A stretch of DNA of 64,000 nt, from contig NZ_JAAXGE010000006.1 of NCBI RefSeq assembly GCF_014750685.1, forward strand, positions 405,990-469,989. Direction: 5' to 3'. A program made the position numbers and the translations under genes. Below the pieces are notes generated by a model. It saw nothing but the letters and a program-made list of their open reading frames with translations, was not told the DNA's origin and did not search any database. Origin of the DNA: Bacteroides sp. GM023. GTDB taxonomy: Bacteria > Bacteroidota > Bacteroidia > Bacteroidales > Bacteroidaceae. Of the stretch, positions 16,746 through 26,849 are shown one piece after another. Position 1 is the stretch's first letter. Every line of letters starts with the position of its first letter.

Positions 16746-16776
16746 CCGCTAAATCTATATTAATAAGGTAATAACA

Positions 16777-17871
16777 ATGGGAAAAGAAAAAATCATATTG
16801 ACGGGAGACCGCCCTACCGGCAGACTTCATATCGGACATTATGTAGGTTCGTTGAAACGCAGAGTTGACTTGCAGAACGCAGGTGATTACAGCAAGATGT
16901 TTATCTTCATCGCCGATTCGCAGGCGTTGACCGACAATATAGACAATCCTGAAAAGGTACGTCAGAATGTAATCGAGGTTGCTCTTGATTATTTGGCTTG
17001 CGGCATCGACCCGTCCAAAGCTACCATCTTCATCCAGTCGCAAATCCCGGAACTGTGCGAACTCAGTTTCTACTTTATGGACCTTGTCAGCGTATCACGC
17101 CTGCAACGTAACCCGACTGTGAAAGCGGAAATCCAAATGCGCAACTTTGAAGCGAGTATCCCCGTAGGTTTTTTCACTTATCCTATCAGCCAGGCTGCGG
17201 ACATCACGGCTTTCCGTGCAACGACTGTCCCCGTCGGTGAAGACCAGGAGCCGATGCTCGAACAGGCACGCGAAATCGTCCGTCGATTCAACTATATATA
17301 TGGTGAAACTTTGGTAGAGCCGGAAATCCTGTTGCCGGACAATGCGGCTTGCCTGCGTCTGCCGGGAACTGACGGTAAGGCGAAGATGAGCAAATCACTC
17401 GGCAACTGTATCTATCTGTCGGAAGAACCGGAAGAGATTCAGAAGAAAATCATGAGTATGTATACTGACCCGGGACATCTCCGCGTGCAGGACCCGGGAA
17501 AGATTGAAGGTAATACGGTATTTACTTATCTCGACGCTTTCTGCCGTCCCGAACATTTCGAACGCTTCTTACCGGATTATCCGAATCTGGCAGAATTGAA
17601 AGCGCATTACCAACGTGGCGGACTGGGTGACGTGAAAGTAAAACGTTTCCTGAATTCTATCATGCAGGAGACTTTGGAGCCGATTCGCAATCGCCGCAAG
17701 GAGTTCAGCAAGGATATTCCTGCTATCTACGAGATGCTTCAGAAAGGCTGCGAAGTGGCAAGGGCTGCGGCTGCCGAGACTTTGGCTGACGTGAAGAAGG
17801 CGATGAAGATTAATTATTTCGATGATAAGAAATTAATCGAAGAGCAGGTGAAACGTTTCTCGCAAGAGTAA
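16777..17871 (+). CDS. trpS: Tryptophanyl-tRNA synthetase
   Basis: Charges tRNA-Trp. 364 aa, class I synthetase with the Rossmann-fold signatures GRLHIGHYVGSL (HIGH, near residue 16) and KMSKS (GKAKMSKSLGN, near residue 203). The sequence PTGRLHIGHYVG and the overall length distinguish it from TyrRS. Transcription is divergent from carB and ends at the hairpin at 17930. Confidence 0.96.
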   Translation: MGKEKIILTGDRPTGRLHIGHYVGSLKRRVDLQNAGDYSKMFIFIADSQALTDNIDNPEKVRQNVIEVALDYLACGIDPSKATIFIQSQIPELCELSFYFMDLVSVSRLQRNPTVKAEIQMRNFEASIPVGFFTYPISQAADITAFRATTVPVGEDQEPMLEQAREIVRRFNYIYGETLVEPEILLPDNAACLRLPGTDGKAKMSKSLGNCIYLSEEPEEIQKKIMSMYTDPGHLRVQDPGKIEGNTVFTYLDAFCRPEHFERFLPDYPNLAELKAHYQRGGLGDVKVKRFLNSIMQETLEPIRNRRKEFSKDIPAIYEMLQKGCEVARAAAAETLADVKKAMKINYFDDKKLIEEQVKRFSQE

Positions 17872-17929
17872 ATATTAATATATTGAATAAGGAAAGAAAT
17901 CGTCTGATTATTCCTTTATCTACTACTTA

Positions 17930-17962
17930 AAAAGTCCGGGGTGAACTACTCCGGACTTTTTT
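17930..17962 (+). terminator. trpS terminator
   Basis: AAAAGTCCGG (17930-17939) pairs with CCGGACTTTT (17951-17960), followed by T. Confidence 0.85.
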
Positions 17963-18068
17963 GTTTCTAATCAATTATAATTAACCCGCCATTCCCAAAA
18001 TACCAATATATAATGATTGCACAAATCCGGGAATAAACATAAGACTGAGAAATACCAAAAAATAGTGA

Positions 18069-18099
18069 TTGCCGGGTATATCCCGTTTATCTACTTTTG
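18069..18099 (+). promoter_or_regulatory. Promoter of the xusABC-like operon
   Basis: TACTTTTG (18092-18099) is the -7 box and TTG (18069-18071) the -33 box, with a 20 bp spacer. Inside the spacer an imperfect dyad CGGG-TATAT-CCCG (18073-18085) could be an operator for an iron-responsive regulator. The operator role is inferred only from its position. Confidence 0.5.
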
Positions 18100-18129
18100 C
18101 ACCGCAAATTATTCAGGATAAAGATTGAA

Positions 18130-20517
18130 ATGAAGAGAAAGAACAAAAGAGTTTTCGGGTGGTATTTAGCGGCTGTAATTATTCTTATTAATCTACCACT
18201 ATTCTCTCAAGCCCAAAACATAGTTTCAGGGCGTATTATTGATACTCAAAACACCCCGGTGTCCTTTATCGCGGTGTTAGTGAAAGGAACGACTATCGGA
18301 GCATATACCGATGATGACGGCAAGTACAGGCTGACGGACGTTCCAAGTGGGAAACAAACGTTAGTGGTATCCGGTGCCGGTATTCAGAAGGTGAGTCAGG
18401 ATATTAATGTAATTCCGGGAAAGGCAACTTCGGTGCCGGATATTCAGGTTACCAATTATGTAGAGCTTGACGAGGTAGTTGTTGTGGGCAAGAGCGAAGC
18501 CCGCCGGCAACAGGAGCAGGCTTTTGCCATTTCCGTGGCCGACTTGAGTAAGAATTATAATACTTCTGTCGATATAGGTACCATCACCAACCGTATGGCG
18601 GGAGTCAAACTCCGTGTGAACGGCGGGGTGGGTTCCGACTATAATTTCACATTGAACGGATTTTCGGGACGACAGGTGAAGTTCTTTATGGACGGACTGG
18701 CAATGGATAATTTCGGCGATGCTTTCAGTATCAACAATCTTCCCGCCAATATGGTAGAGCGGGTGGAAGTGTATAAAGGGGTGCTTCCGGTTGGCTTGGG
18801 AGCCGACGCACTGGGTGGCGCTGTCAACGTGATTACCCGCAAGACCGCCAATTACCTGGATGTTTCTTATTCCTTCGGCTCGTTCAATACGCATAAGGCT
18901 TCCATCAACGGGGCATATACCAACGAAAAGACCGGATTCACCGCGCGTCTTACTTCTTTCCTTAATTATTCGGATAATAATTATAAGGTATATGTACCTG
19001 TTATTGACCTGGAAAGCGGGCAGAAATTGGGCAATCAATGGGTGAAACGCTTTCACGACGGATATAAGTCATTGGGAGTGCGCCTGGAAACCGGTTTTGT
19101 CAATCGTTCGTTTGCCGACTACTTACTGGCGGGTGTTATTGTAGCGGGAAATGATAAGGATATTCAGAATGGGGTTGTCATGGACCTTGTGTATGGAGCA
19201 AGGACAACGGACAGTCGTTCAGTCATCCCGATGCTACGGTATAAGAAATCGGACTTGTTCGTCGAGGGGTTGGGACTCTCTTTTTATGGTTCTTACAGTG
19301 ATGTGGACAATAACAGCACAGACACCGTCCCCAGGCGTTACAACTGGTTGGGTGAATGGGTGCCTAATGCTTCGGCAAGTTCGGGAGAAAGAACGCGTTC
19401 ACAACTTCGTATCAACAACAGGGAGTGGAGAACGAACACAAGCCTGGATTACACATTGAATCAATATCATACTTTATCGCTGAATCATGTCTACTCCGGT
19501 CTGACGCGCAAGGTTTCCGATGTGGAAGACCCGGCAAACGACTACAACAAGATTCCCCAAAGTATCGACAAGCATATCCTCGGACTGGGATGGATGGCTA
19601 AATATACTCGTTGGAATGCTACCGTATTCGGTAAATTGTACGAGATGAAGGGGAAAACGTATGTTACGAATACGCATACTTCCGGGCTCGAAAATATAAC
19701 GAACCATTACACGGAATATGGTTACGGCGGGGCATTTACCTATTTTCTGCTGCCCAAACTGCAAGCCAAAGTTTCATACGAACATACCTACCGCCTGCCG
19801 GAAGCATTCGAAATGTTTGGTGACAACCAGGAGAACAGCCGCAATGCGGACTTGAAGCCGGAAAGCAGCGACAATGTGAACGTCGGGTTGATGTACGAAG
19901 TTGATTTTCTAAGAAAGAACACTTTGCAGTTCGAGCTGGGATTGCTTTACAGAAATTCCAAGGACTTTATTCACCGGGAACTGAAACAGCCCAGCATGAT
20001 GTATATCAACCTGGGAAAAGTGCTGACCAAAGGGGTGGAATTCAATACGCAATATACGTGGAACAGCCTCATCCATGCAAGCATGAACGTGACATACCAG
20101 CATATCACCGACAACCGCAAAACGACTCCTTCACAAACCATCGGAGGGACGGAAAACGAGAATTTCAACTATAAGGAGAAGCTTCCGAATATTCCTTATT
20201 TGTTTGGTAACGGAAATATCGGGCTGAATAAAAAAGACCTTTTCATAAAGGGTTCCGAACTTACGGTTGATTATTTCCTCAACTACGTGAAGGAGTATTA
20301 TCTGTCATGGCCGGGATTGGGTTCCAAGGATAGCAAGGACCAAATCCCTAAGCAGTTATCACATGATGTGTCTGTCGGTTATTCGTTGTGCAACGGACGT
20401 TACAACTTTGCTTTGAGTTGTGACAATATTACGGATGAGATGCTTTACGACAACTTCAAGCTCCAAAAACCGGGACGCTCGTTTACAGTGAAATTCAGAT
20501 ATTATCTAAATAAATAA
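18130..20517 (+). CDS. xusA: TonB-dependent xenosiderophore receptor, XusA-like
   Basis: 795 aa from the ATG at 18130; a TTG-started extension to 18097 would begin inside the promoter. A signal peptide, a CarboxypepD_reg-like domain (SGRIIDTQNTPVSFIAV, ~residues 35-115), a plug domain (TNRMAGVKLRVNGGVGSDY, GGAVNVITRK) and a 22-strand barrel ending in GRSFTVKFRYYLNK are visible. The order TonB receptor, DUF4374 lipoprotein, PepSY protein matches xusABC of Bacteroides thetaiotaomicron, which takes up enterobactin-type siderophores made by other bacteria. The family is certain; the siderophore specificity is inferred from synteny. Confidence 0.85.
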   Translation: MKRKNKRVFGWYLAAVIILINLPLFSQAQNIVSGRIIDTQNTPVSFIAVLVKGTTIGAYTDDDGKYRLTDVPSGKQTLVVSGAGIQKVSQDINVIPGKATSVPDIQVTNYVELDEVVVVGKSEARRQQEQAFAISVADLSKNYNTSVDIGTITNRMAGVKLRVNGGVGSDYNFTLNGFSGRQVKFFMDGLAMDNFGDAFSINNLPANMVERVEVYKGVLPVGLGADALGGAVNVITRKTANYLDVSYSFGSFNTHKASINGAYTNEKTGFTARLTSFLNYSDNNYKVYVPVIDLESGQKLGNQWVKRFHDGYKSLGVRLETGFVNRSFADYLLAGVIVAGNDKDIQNGVVMDLVYGARTTDSRSVIPMLRYKKSDLFVEGLGLSFYGSYSDVDNNSTDTVPRRYNWLGEWVPNASASSGERTRSQLRINNREWRTNTSLDYTLNQYHTLSLNHVYSGLTRKVSDVEDPANDYNKIPQSIDKHILGLGWMAKYTRWNATVFGKLYEMKGKTYVTNTHTSGLENITNHYTEYGYGGAFTYFLLPKLQAKVSYEHTYRLPEAFEMFGDNQENSRNADLKPESSDNVNVGLMYEVDFLRKNTLQFELGLLYRNSKDFIHRELKQPSMMYINLGKVLTKGVEFNTQYTWNSLIHASMNVTYQHITDNRKTTPSQTIGGTENENFNYKEKLPNIPYLFGNGNIGLNKKDLFIKGSELTVDYFLNYVKEYYLSWPGLGSKDSKDQIPKQLSHDVSVGYSLCNGRYNFALSCDNITDEMLYDNFKLQKPGRSFTVKFRYYLNK

Positions 20518-20542
20518 ACCATTAATTAATAGAATTATCAAT

Positions 20543-21778
20543 ATGAAAAAGTTTAAAGTATTCGCAAGTTATTTAGTATGTGCTGCCTTTTTATTAGGGG
20601 TTGCTTCCTGCGACAATGATACTGATTTCGACGGTGGTGACACTCCCGCCGATGCTCCTTATGTTGTTTGTCTCGGCATTACGTCAAACAGTGCCACGAG
20701 TTATTATGTCGTTCCCGTATCGGACTTTATGAATGGGACAATCTCCGCTTCCGGCAATCAGGGAATCGAGCAGAACGGTTATCGCTCGTTTCAATTAGGC
20801 AACAGTTCTATTTTCAGTATTGGCGGTTTGGGACTGACGGACGCCAATATCATCACCAAAGGTGCGGATGGAAAGCTGCAACAGAAAAGTTCGTTTGTCT
20901 TTGAGCAGTCTTTGTCCGGCATTGAGCAGGCGGATTCGGAAAATATGGTAGCAGTGGATATCCCGACAGCTCCGACAGGCGGCGACCAGTTCAAAATGTA
21001 TCTGCTGAATATCAATAGCGGAGCTATCACGAAGAAGGTGACAAAACCTGTGAGCGAACTGTCAACACTGGATTGGCCGCGTCTTACCGGTATGACGGTC
21101 AGTGATAACAAAATCTATATAACGTATTATTTGACGGACGAAACTCAGAAGCCGAGTGTGACACGCCACATCGACAAGGCGTATGTAGCTGTATATTCTT
21201 ACCCTGAACTGGAGCATATCACTACAATGGAAGATGAACGTGCCGCCATAGCCGGTTCATGGAATGCTTACAATGGTATATTCAAAACGGAGTCGGGCGA
21301 TATGTACACGTTCTCAAATACATCTATCGCCAATGGTTTCTCACAGAATAGCAGCAAGAAAGCCGCTTTCCTGCATATCGCGAAAGGTACGACTCAGTTT
21401 GATGACTATTATTTTGATGTTGAAACCGAAGCGGGTGGTTTGAAGCCTGTGCATCTGCAATATTTGGGTAACGGTAAATTCTTTGCTCAGGTAAGTACTT
21501 TGCAACCGGATGAAATGACCAGATGGGCGGATAAGTCACTGAAAACCTGCATCATCGACGTAAAAGAAAAGACGGTGAAGGATATTCCGCAGATTCCGGT
21601 TCACGACGGTGACGGCGGACAGCGTATGAGCGGAGTGGTTGATAACGGTTATTTCTATATTCCGCTTGCCACGGACGGCGCACTTTATTTCTATAAGGTG
21701 GATATAAACAACGCGACCGCAGAGCGTGGTGCGAAGGTAGCAAGTAACTTCGTTTCCGCTACTTTCAAAATAGACTAA
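20543..21778 (+). CDS. xusB: DUF4374 surface lipoprotein, XusB-like siderophore-binding protein
   Basis: 411 aa. The lipoprotein signal ends at the lipobox VASC (Cys23), followed by acidic residues DNDTDFDGG, a typical Bacteroides surface-export signal. The body is a beta-propeller-like DUF4374 domain. In the xus system the lipoprotein XusB binds ferric siderophore at the cell surface and passes it to XusA. The gene begins 25 bp after the xusA-like gene. Confidence 0.83.
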   Translation: MKKFKVFASYLVCAAFLLGVASCDNDTDFDGGDTPADAPYVVCLGITSNSATSYYVVPVSDFMNGTISASGNQGIEQNGYRSFQLGNSSIFSIGGLGLTDANIITKGADGKLQQKSSFVFEQSLSGIEQADSENMVAVDIPTAPTGGDQFKMYLLNINSGAITKKVTKPVSELSTLDWPRLTGMTVSDNKIYITYYLTDETQKPSVTRHIDKAYVAVYSYPELEHITTMEDERAAIAGSWNAYNGIFKTESGDMYTFSNTSIANGFSQNSSKKAAFLHIAKGTTQFDDYYFDVETEAGGLKPVHLQYLGNGKFFAQVSTLQPDEMTRWADKSLKTCIIDVKEKTVKDIPQIPVHDGDGGQRMSGVVDNGYFYIPLATDGALYFYKVDINNATAERGAKVASNFVSATFKID

Positions 21779-21869
21779 TATTTTGATGAGGGTGTGTGGA
21801 GAAGACAAGTTATCAGGGCTTCCCGCACGCCCTCTCTTGAATTATTGACAGTAAAAGAATCTCATCCAT

Positions 21870-23027
21870 ATGAATTTCATCCATATGAATTTCAGAAAGT
21901 TCTGTTTGCAACTTCATCTGTGGTTAGGCTTAATCTCGGGGATTGTTGTATTTATCGTTTGCATCACCGGTTGTCTTTATGCTTTTAAAGATGAAATCAA
22001 GGATGCGAAGCAGCCCTGGAGATTTGTAGCGCCGGAATCTGTGCCGATGCTGCTGCCGGAAGAGATTCTGAAAATTGCCAATAATCATACCGGAAGAACG
22101 GTTCCCACTGCCATCACCTATGGTGAAGCGACGGATGCCGTATTCGTGGACTACATGGATTTTAAAACTGCATCTTGTACTGTTTATATCAATCCTTACA
22201 CCGGAGAGGTTATTCACAGTATTCAGAAAGAACCCGGAGAGTCGGATTTCTTTTCTTTTGTTCTGAAAGGGCACAGAACGTTGTGGATACCCGGAAAGGC
22301 GGGTAAGATGATTGTGGGGTACAGTATTCTGATATTTGTCGTTACGTTACTAACTGGGCTTGTGCTATGGTATCCCAGGAAGTGGAATAAAAAAGCTGCC
22401 CTTCGTAATTTCACTCTTAAAATAAAAGCTCCTTTTGCCCGGGTTAATTATGATTTGCACAATGTGTTAGGCGGATATGCTGCCATTGTGCTAATCATTC
22501 TTTCATTGACGGGACTGGTGTGGAGTTTCAGCTGGTTCAGTAAAGCAACGTATTATGTTACTTCCGGCGGGAAGGAACTCAAGCCTTATGTTCTCCCTAA
22601 ATCAGACACACTGCATATAGCGGAAGGAAAAGTCGGTCTGAATGTTCTGTTCGGTCAGTTGAAAAAGGAATCTCCCGATGCCACGACATTCTACTTTGCC
22701 CTGCCACAGAAAAAAGAGTCTGTGATACGTGTAAGCGTAGTGCACGAAAGGGGCTCTTATTACAAAACTGATAATTTATTCTTCGACCAATACACGCTTG
22801 CTCCGCTGCAAGGTTCAGGAGCCTATGCAGGAAAATATACGGAAGCATCGGCTGCCGACAAACTAAGACGTATGAATCTCGAGATTCACGACGGAAGGAT
22901 TCTCGGTATCTTTGGGAAAATCCTTGTTTTCATATGTGCGCTAATCGGTGCTTCGCTGCCGGTCACCGGTTTTATTATTTGGTTCAGGAAGAGGCAGAAT
23001 CATTTGTCGCGTCCTCGTCGTTCTTGA
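21870..23027 (+). CDS. xusC: PepSY-domain inner-membrane protein, XusC-like
   Basis: 385 aa. Four membrane segments are seen (residues ~13-35, ~140-165, ~195-220, ~350-375), with periplasmic PepSY domains between them. This layout is that of PepSY_TM proteins, which are linked to iron uptake and ferric-siderophore reduction. An in-frame 15 bp direct duplication (TCATCCATATGAATT) at the start gives two candidate ATGs, 21870 and 21885, each in the same local context. The 3' end overlaps the convergent DUF2339 gene by 44 bp. Confidence 0.82.
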   Translation: MNFIHMNFRKFCLQLHLWLGLISGIVVFIVCITGCLYAFKDEIKDAKQPWRFVAPESVPMLLPEEILKIANNHTGRTVPTAITYGEATDAVFVDYMDFKTASCTVYINPYTGEVIHSIQKEPGESDFFSFVLKGHRTLWIPGKAGKMIVGYSILIFVVTLLTGLVLWYPRKWNKKAALRNFTLKIKAPFARVNYDLHNVLGGYAAIVLIILSLTGLVWSFSWFSKATYYVTSGGKELKPYVLPKSDTLHIAEGKVGLNVLFGQLKKESPDATTFYFALPQKKESVIRVSVVHERGSYYKTDNLFFDQYTLAPLQGSGAYAGKYTEASAADKLRRMNLEIHDGRILGIFGKILVFICALIGASLPVTGFIIWFRKRQNHLSRPRRS

Positions 23028-25479
23028 ACAATACATCTTTCAATTTCTGATAGAGGAATGAAAGTATCAACAATATCAGTCCTAAAATGATGAATACGAT
23101 AATCTTACCGATGGTTGGCATAGCCCATAAATCGTCAAAGACGAGTTTGAGCAGGACTATTCCGAAAGTCGCAAGGCTCACCATGCGGAGTACTTTCTGA
23201 TGCAGGCGCATTCCTAATCCCATTTGAACGAAACCGGCGATACTTAATGAAAGCGATAGTCCGGCACTAAATTCGTCTACTCCCACTTGCCAGAGGAAAG
23301 AACGTACCATTGTCACCCAAATGAGTGTGGCAAGGATGTTGATGTATACGGTAAATCGGGGCTTAATGCCGATGGTTGTATAATATCGGTGCGCTACATA
23401 ACAGATGTTGGCTATTACAAAAGCTACAGTCAGCCAACGTAGTACGGCAGGGGTAAAAGCCATGTTTTCCCATTGGTCGCCCCATATGTTCAGGATATAT
23501 ACAAGTGTATTCGCTCCGATAGCCAGTGTATAGGAAGTGAGGTGTTTGGTAATCGGGAACCGTTTTCTGAAAGCATAGCAAACACTCGAAATGGATACGG
23601 CGGTAAATAAGAACATCGCTCCGCTTCGCGTCGCTCCTTCAAAATACAGATTGAATTCCATCATAAATGTATAATACAGGATGGCTACGGAAATGATAAG
23701 CATTAAGGGATTCCAAAAACCGTATTTCAATCGGCGGGCTGTGGAGAAGAACTGATGATAGTACTCCATCAATAGGGCAAATGCTCCCGTTGCCAAGCCT
23801 ACGAACAAGGAGGTTGCAAATGAACTGTTCAGAAAGATAGTACTCAAGGAGTGATGCCCGTACACTACGCCATACACGTCCATCAGATAGGAAATAAAGG
23901 TAAGTCCCACCAGTATTTTAGCCGCATATTCATAGACTCTAATCTTCGATTGAACATAAAGCCATAGCAGTAATACCATTTCCGATGCCCAAAGTAACGT
24001 GATATAGTTTCCATCCAGTTGAATCGGAATGGTGATGGAGACAAAGGTCAATACAAGCCCCAGGGTAGTATGTACCAGGAATTTATAATCTTTCCTGCTT
24101 TTCCACAGCCAAAGAACCAATCCCAAATTAACAAGAGCGATAAACAGGCTTAACAACCCGCTTGCTTTGAAAGACAGCCCCATGTTTCGCAGGAACAGGA
24201 TTCCTGAAAGTAAGTAGACGAAATTATTCGTGATGATGACAAATACCAGTCCACGGCTCATCGTCTGTATCTTCTCTCCACGAAGGATGGAGAATACCGG
24301 AAGCAAAAAGATAAAATAGAACAGGGTGGCAAACATCAACAAATGCTTCGAAATAATTGTGGAATCGGAGGAGTAGCTCAACAATAAGAAACTAGCCATG
24401 ATAAGGCAAGTAAAGACGAATGAAATAATCGGAAGCTCACTCCACTTTTTATAGATGGAAAGTCCGAACATTCCCAAATTCAAAATGCTCACATAAGTAA
24501 ATAGTACCAAATAACTTCCTTCACCGCTACTTACAATAAAAGGTGCCAGGAATCCCCCGACAAGTGCAATTATGGCTAATTCACGCCTGTTATATATTAC
24601 CGACAGGACGGACATAAATACAGTGACAGCTATCAAAATGATGAACGCCACGGTCTGCGAGAAGATATGATAATAATGGAACGCAATAGCAACTGTGAGA
24701 TAGAACACGGCAAAAGCACCGCCTGCAAGCAGCGAACTGAATGTACGGTATTTCTTCTGTAAACGTTCGGCAACAAACAGTAGTGCTGCCCCCGTCAGGA
24801 AACCAAGTACGGTACGGAAAGTCTCATTAATCCAGTTCTTATCAATAGCATATTTTACAAAGAAGCCCACTCCTATCACAAATATAAGAATACCAATCTT
24901 TCCAAAAAGGTTTTCGCCGATAAACTTTTCGTAGTTTACTTGTTTCTTCGGTTGGGGTTTCGGTTGCGGAGTGCCTGAAGTACTTGAAGTGCTGCCTGGA
25001 GTACCTGAGGTGACCGGAGTAACTGAAGTAACTGGAGTGACCGGAGTAACCGAAGCTACAGCAACCAAAGGTATATCAACCTCTTTCTCTGTACTCTCAT
25101 TCTTTTGTACATTTTCCTCTTTCCGTATATCCCCGACCAAACTCTTTTCAATAATCTTTTCCTGAATATCTTGCGGGTGTTCGGTAGCCACTGTCTCCAT
25201 GACAATACTTTGTTTTGGAACGACCGGTTCTTCTTCAACCAATTTTTCTTTCCGCAGGACTTCTGCTGCAACTTCTTCAGTCACTTTTTCAGATACTTTC
25301 CCACTTGATTTCAGATTACCGGAAGCTAGTTTTGCCTGTCCTTTCAGAAGGTCGTCCATCTGTTTCTTTATCGCATTAAGCTCTTTCTCTACTTTCGTAA
25401 ACCGACCATCAAACCTACATAACAAAACTATAAGTATCACTATGCCAAGCAGCATATATACACTATTAAAATCATCCAT
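22984..25479 (-). CDS. DUF2339 large polytopic membrane protein
   Basis: 831 aa from the ATG at 25479 (MDDFNSVYMLLG). A longer frame to 25506 is less likely. It has an N-terminal anchor helix, a coiled-coil stretch (FTKVEKELNAIKKQMDDLL), a low-complexity linker of Val-Thr-Pro/Ser-Gly-Thr repeats (~residues 140-175), then about 25 hydrophobic helices, starting at NLFGKIGILIFVIGVGFF. This is the typical DUF2339 layout. Its function is unknown. Its 3' end overlaps the xusC-like gene on the other strand. Confidence 0.85.
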   Translation of the reverse strand: MDDFNSVYMLLGIVILIVLLCRFDGRFTKVEKELNAIKKQMDDLLKGQAKLASGNLKSSGKVSEKVTEEVAAEVLRKEKLVEEEPVVPKQSIVMETVATEHPQDIQEKIIEKSLVGDIRKEENVQKNESTEKEVDIPLVAVASVTPVTPVTSVTPVTSGTPGSTSSTSGTPQPKPQPKKQVNYEKFIGENLFGKIGILIFVIGVGFFVKYAIDKNWINETFRTVLGFLTGAALLFVAERLQKKYRTFSSLLAGGAFAVFYLTVAIAFHYYHIFSQTVAFIILIAVTVFMSVLSVIYNRRELAIIALVGGFLAPFIVSSGEGSYLVLFTYVSILNLGMFGLSIYKKWSELPIISFVFTCLIMASFLLLSYSSDSTIISKHLLMFATLFYFIFLLPVFSILRGEKIQTMSRGLVFVIITNNFVYLLSGILFLRNMGLSFKASGLLSLFIALVNLGLVLWLWKSRKDYKFLVHTTLGLVLTFVSITIPIQLDGNYITLLWASEMVLLLWLYVQSKIRVYEYAAKILVGLTFISYLMDVYGVVYGHHSLSTIFLNSSFATSLFVGLATGAFALLMEYYHQFFSTARRLKYGFWNPLMLIISVAILYYTFMMEFNLYFEGATRSGAMFLFTAVSISSVCYAFRKRFPITKHLTSYTLAIGANTLVYILNIWGDQWENMAFTPAVLRWLTVAFVIANICYVAHRYYTTIGIKPRFTVYINILATLIWVTMVRSFLWQVGVDEFSAGLSLSLSIAGFVQMGLGMRLHQKVLRMVSLATFGIVLLKLVFDDLWAMPTIGKIIVFIILGLILLILSFLYQKLKDVLFKNDEDATNDSASS

Positions 25480-25506
25480 AGTATTTGGAATTTGAGTCAA
25501 TGTCAC

Positions 25507-25760
25507 AAATATAGAAAATATATACTAACGGCATGGGATAATTCCAATAAAAAGTTTCATCCTTACTCTTTAATACAGACTACAAATATCAATCATGGAC
25601 AAAAGATAAGAAACACAGTGTATCATTCTTTTTTATTCTCAATAATTCTTTGATGGTTGGATTTATAACTGTAGTTTTGTATTAAACAGTATTTCTTACT
25701 GGTACGTTCCGTTATTAATTTCACCTCAGAAGGACACAATATTAAGAAACAAAAGATATA
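25507..25760. other. Intergenic region between divergent genes
   Basis: About 250 bp of AT-rich sequence between the DUF2339 gene (leftward) and the ankyrin gene (rightward). No clear hairpin or repeat was seen. Confidence 0.4.
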
Positions 25761-26840
25761 ATGGCAAAGAAAAGAAAAACACTACCGACAGACTTTGAAC
25801 AAATAGCAGCAAATAGCAATCTTGCCGAACTACAAGCTGTTTTTGACAAATGCGACATCAATGCTTATGGCGGTTATTGGAAAGGCAATGCACTCACTTT
25901 TCAGGGAATCAGTGAGGAGTTTATCCGTTGGGCTGTTGCTACGGGAATAGATGTCAATGCCGGAGATACATGGGGGTATACCCCTGTTTTATATCAATCT
26001 CAAAATGAAAGTAATAACCTCAAGGTGCTCTTGGAACTCGGTGCTGATATAGAGAAAAGAGATAAATATAATTGTACTCCTCTATGTAATGCCGTCACCC
26101 GTCTAAGTGCAACGCACTTACTCATACACTCAATCAAATCTTTGATAGAGAATGGTGCAGATGTCAATTCACTGAATGGCAGTTATGATTCAGTAATGAC
26201 ACCTCTTGAGAAAGGACTTAGACAGTGTCAAGGTGCACAAATTTACGCAATGGCACAAATCGCAGACATTCTGCTTGACGCAGGAGCAAAAAAGACTCCG
26301 GCTATGAAAGAGTATGTACAGAATATAGGAAAAGATTTCGAGTTTTATCGTGCAGATTTCAACAAAGATTATCTTCCCAAGACAGAACAGGGACTTGAAC
26401 ATTTATACGAATTGTTTGATGTGAACCCTGTTGCAAGAAGAAAGATACATGATGGCAGTTCCGCTATCGAAGTGAAATCAACAACATGGCGGGAACAGTT
26501 CGATGAACTTTGGAAATTGCTCGTACCCGGTAGTGGACACGCAGCAACCATACAAGGGGAAGTCATACGAGTAACAGGAAAGGTTTCTCGCGAAATATGG
26601 GATAATGGTGCTTGTAACTGGAATAAGGGTTACAAAAAATTACCACAAGCATTACCCGCTTATTTTGCTATGGGAAATCCACTTGCTCCACAGGATTACG
26701 AAGAAGCCGAAAAGATTGCTAAAAGTATCTCGGCAAATAGCGAAATAGAGACACTAGACTGTCTTTGTGAGTTTGCCGTCAAGTGGGTGTTACTAAATCC
26801 GGTTCCTATTGCTTTACAGGCAGTTGATTATGAATGGTAA
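25761..26840 (+). CDS. Ankyrin-repeat protein
   Basis: 359 aa with no signal peptide, so cytoplasmic. Residues ~55-180 carry three to four ankyrin-type repeats (GIDVNAGDTWGYTPVLYQS, LLELGADIEKRDKYNCTPLC, ENGADVNSLNGSYDSVMTPL). The C-terminal 150 residues (WREQFDELWKLLVP, then TIQGEVIRVTGKVSREIWDN) form a separate domain that I do not recognise. The next gene starts 10 bp downstream, so the pair is likely an operon. The role is unknown; ankyrin repeats suggest protein binding. Confidence 0.8.
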   Translation: MAKKRKTLPTDFEQIAANSNLAELQAVFDKCDINAYGGYWKGNALTFQGISEEFIRWAVATGIDVNAGDTWGYTPVLYQSQNESNNLKVLLELGADIEKRDKYNCTPLCNAVTRLSATHLLIHSIKSLIENGADVNSLNGSYDSVMTPLEKGLRQCQGAQIYAMAQIADILLDAGAKKTPAMKEYVQNIGKDFEFYRADFNKDYLPKTEQGLEHLYELFDVNPVARRKIHDGSSAIEVKSTTWREQFDELWKLLVPGSGHAATIQGEVIRVTGKVSREIWDNGACNWNKGYKKLPQALPAYFAMGNPLAPQDYEEAEKIAKSISANSEIETLDCLCEFAVKWVLLNPVPIALQAVDYEW

Positions 26841-26849
26841 AGCAACGCG

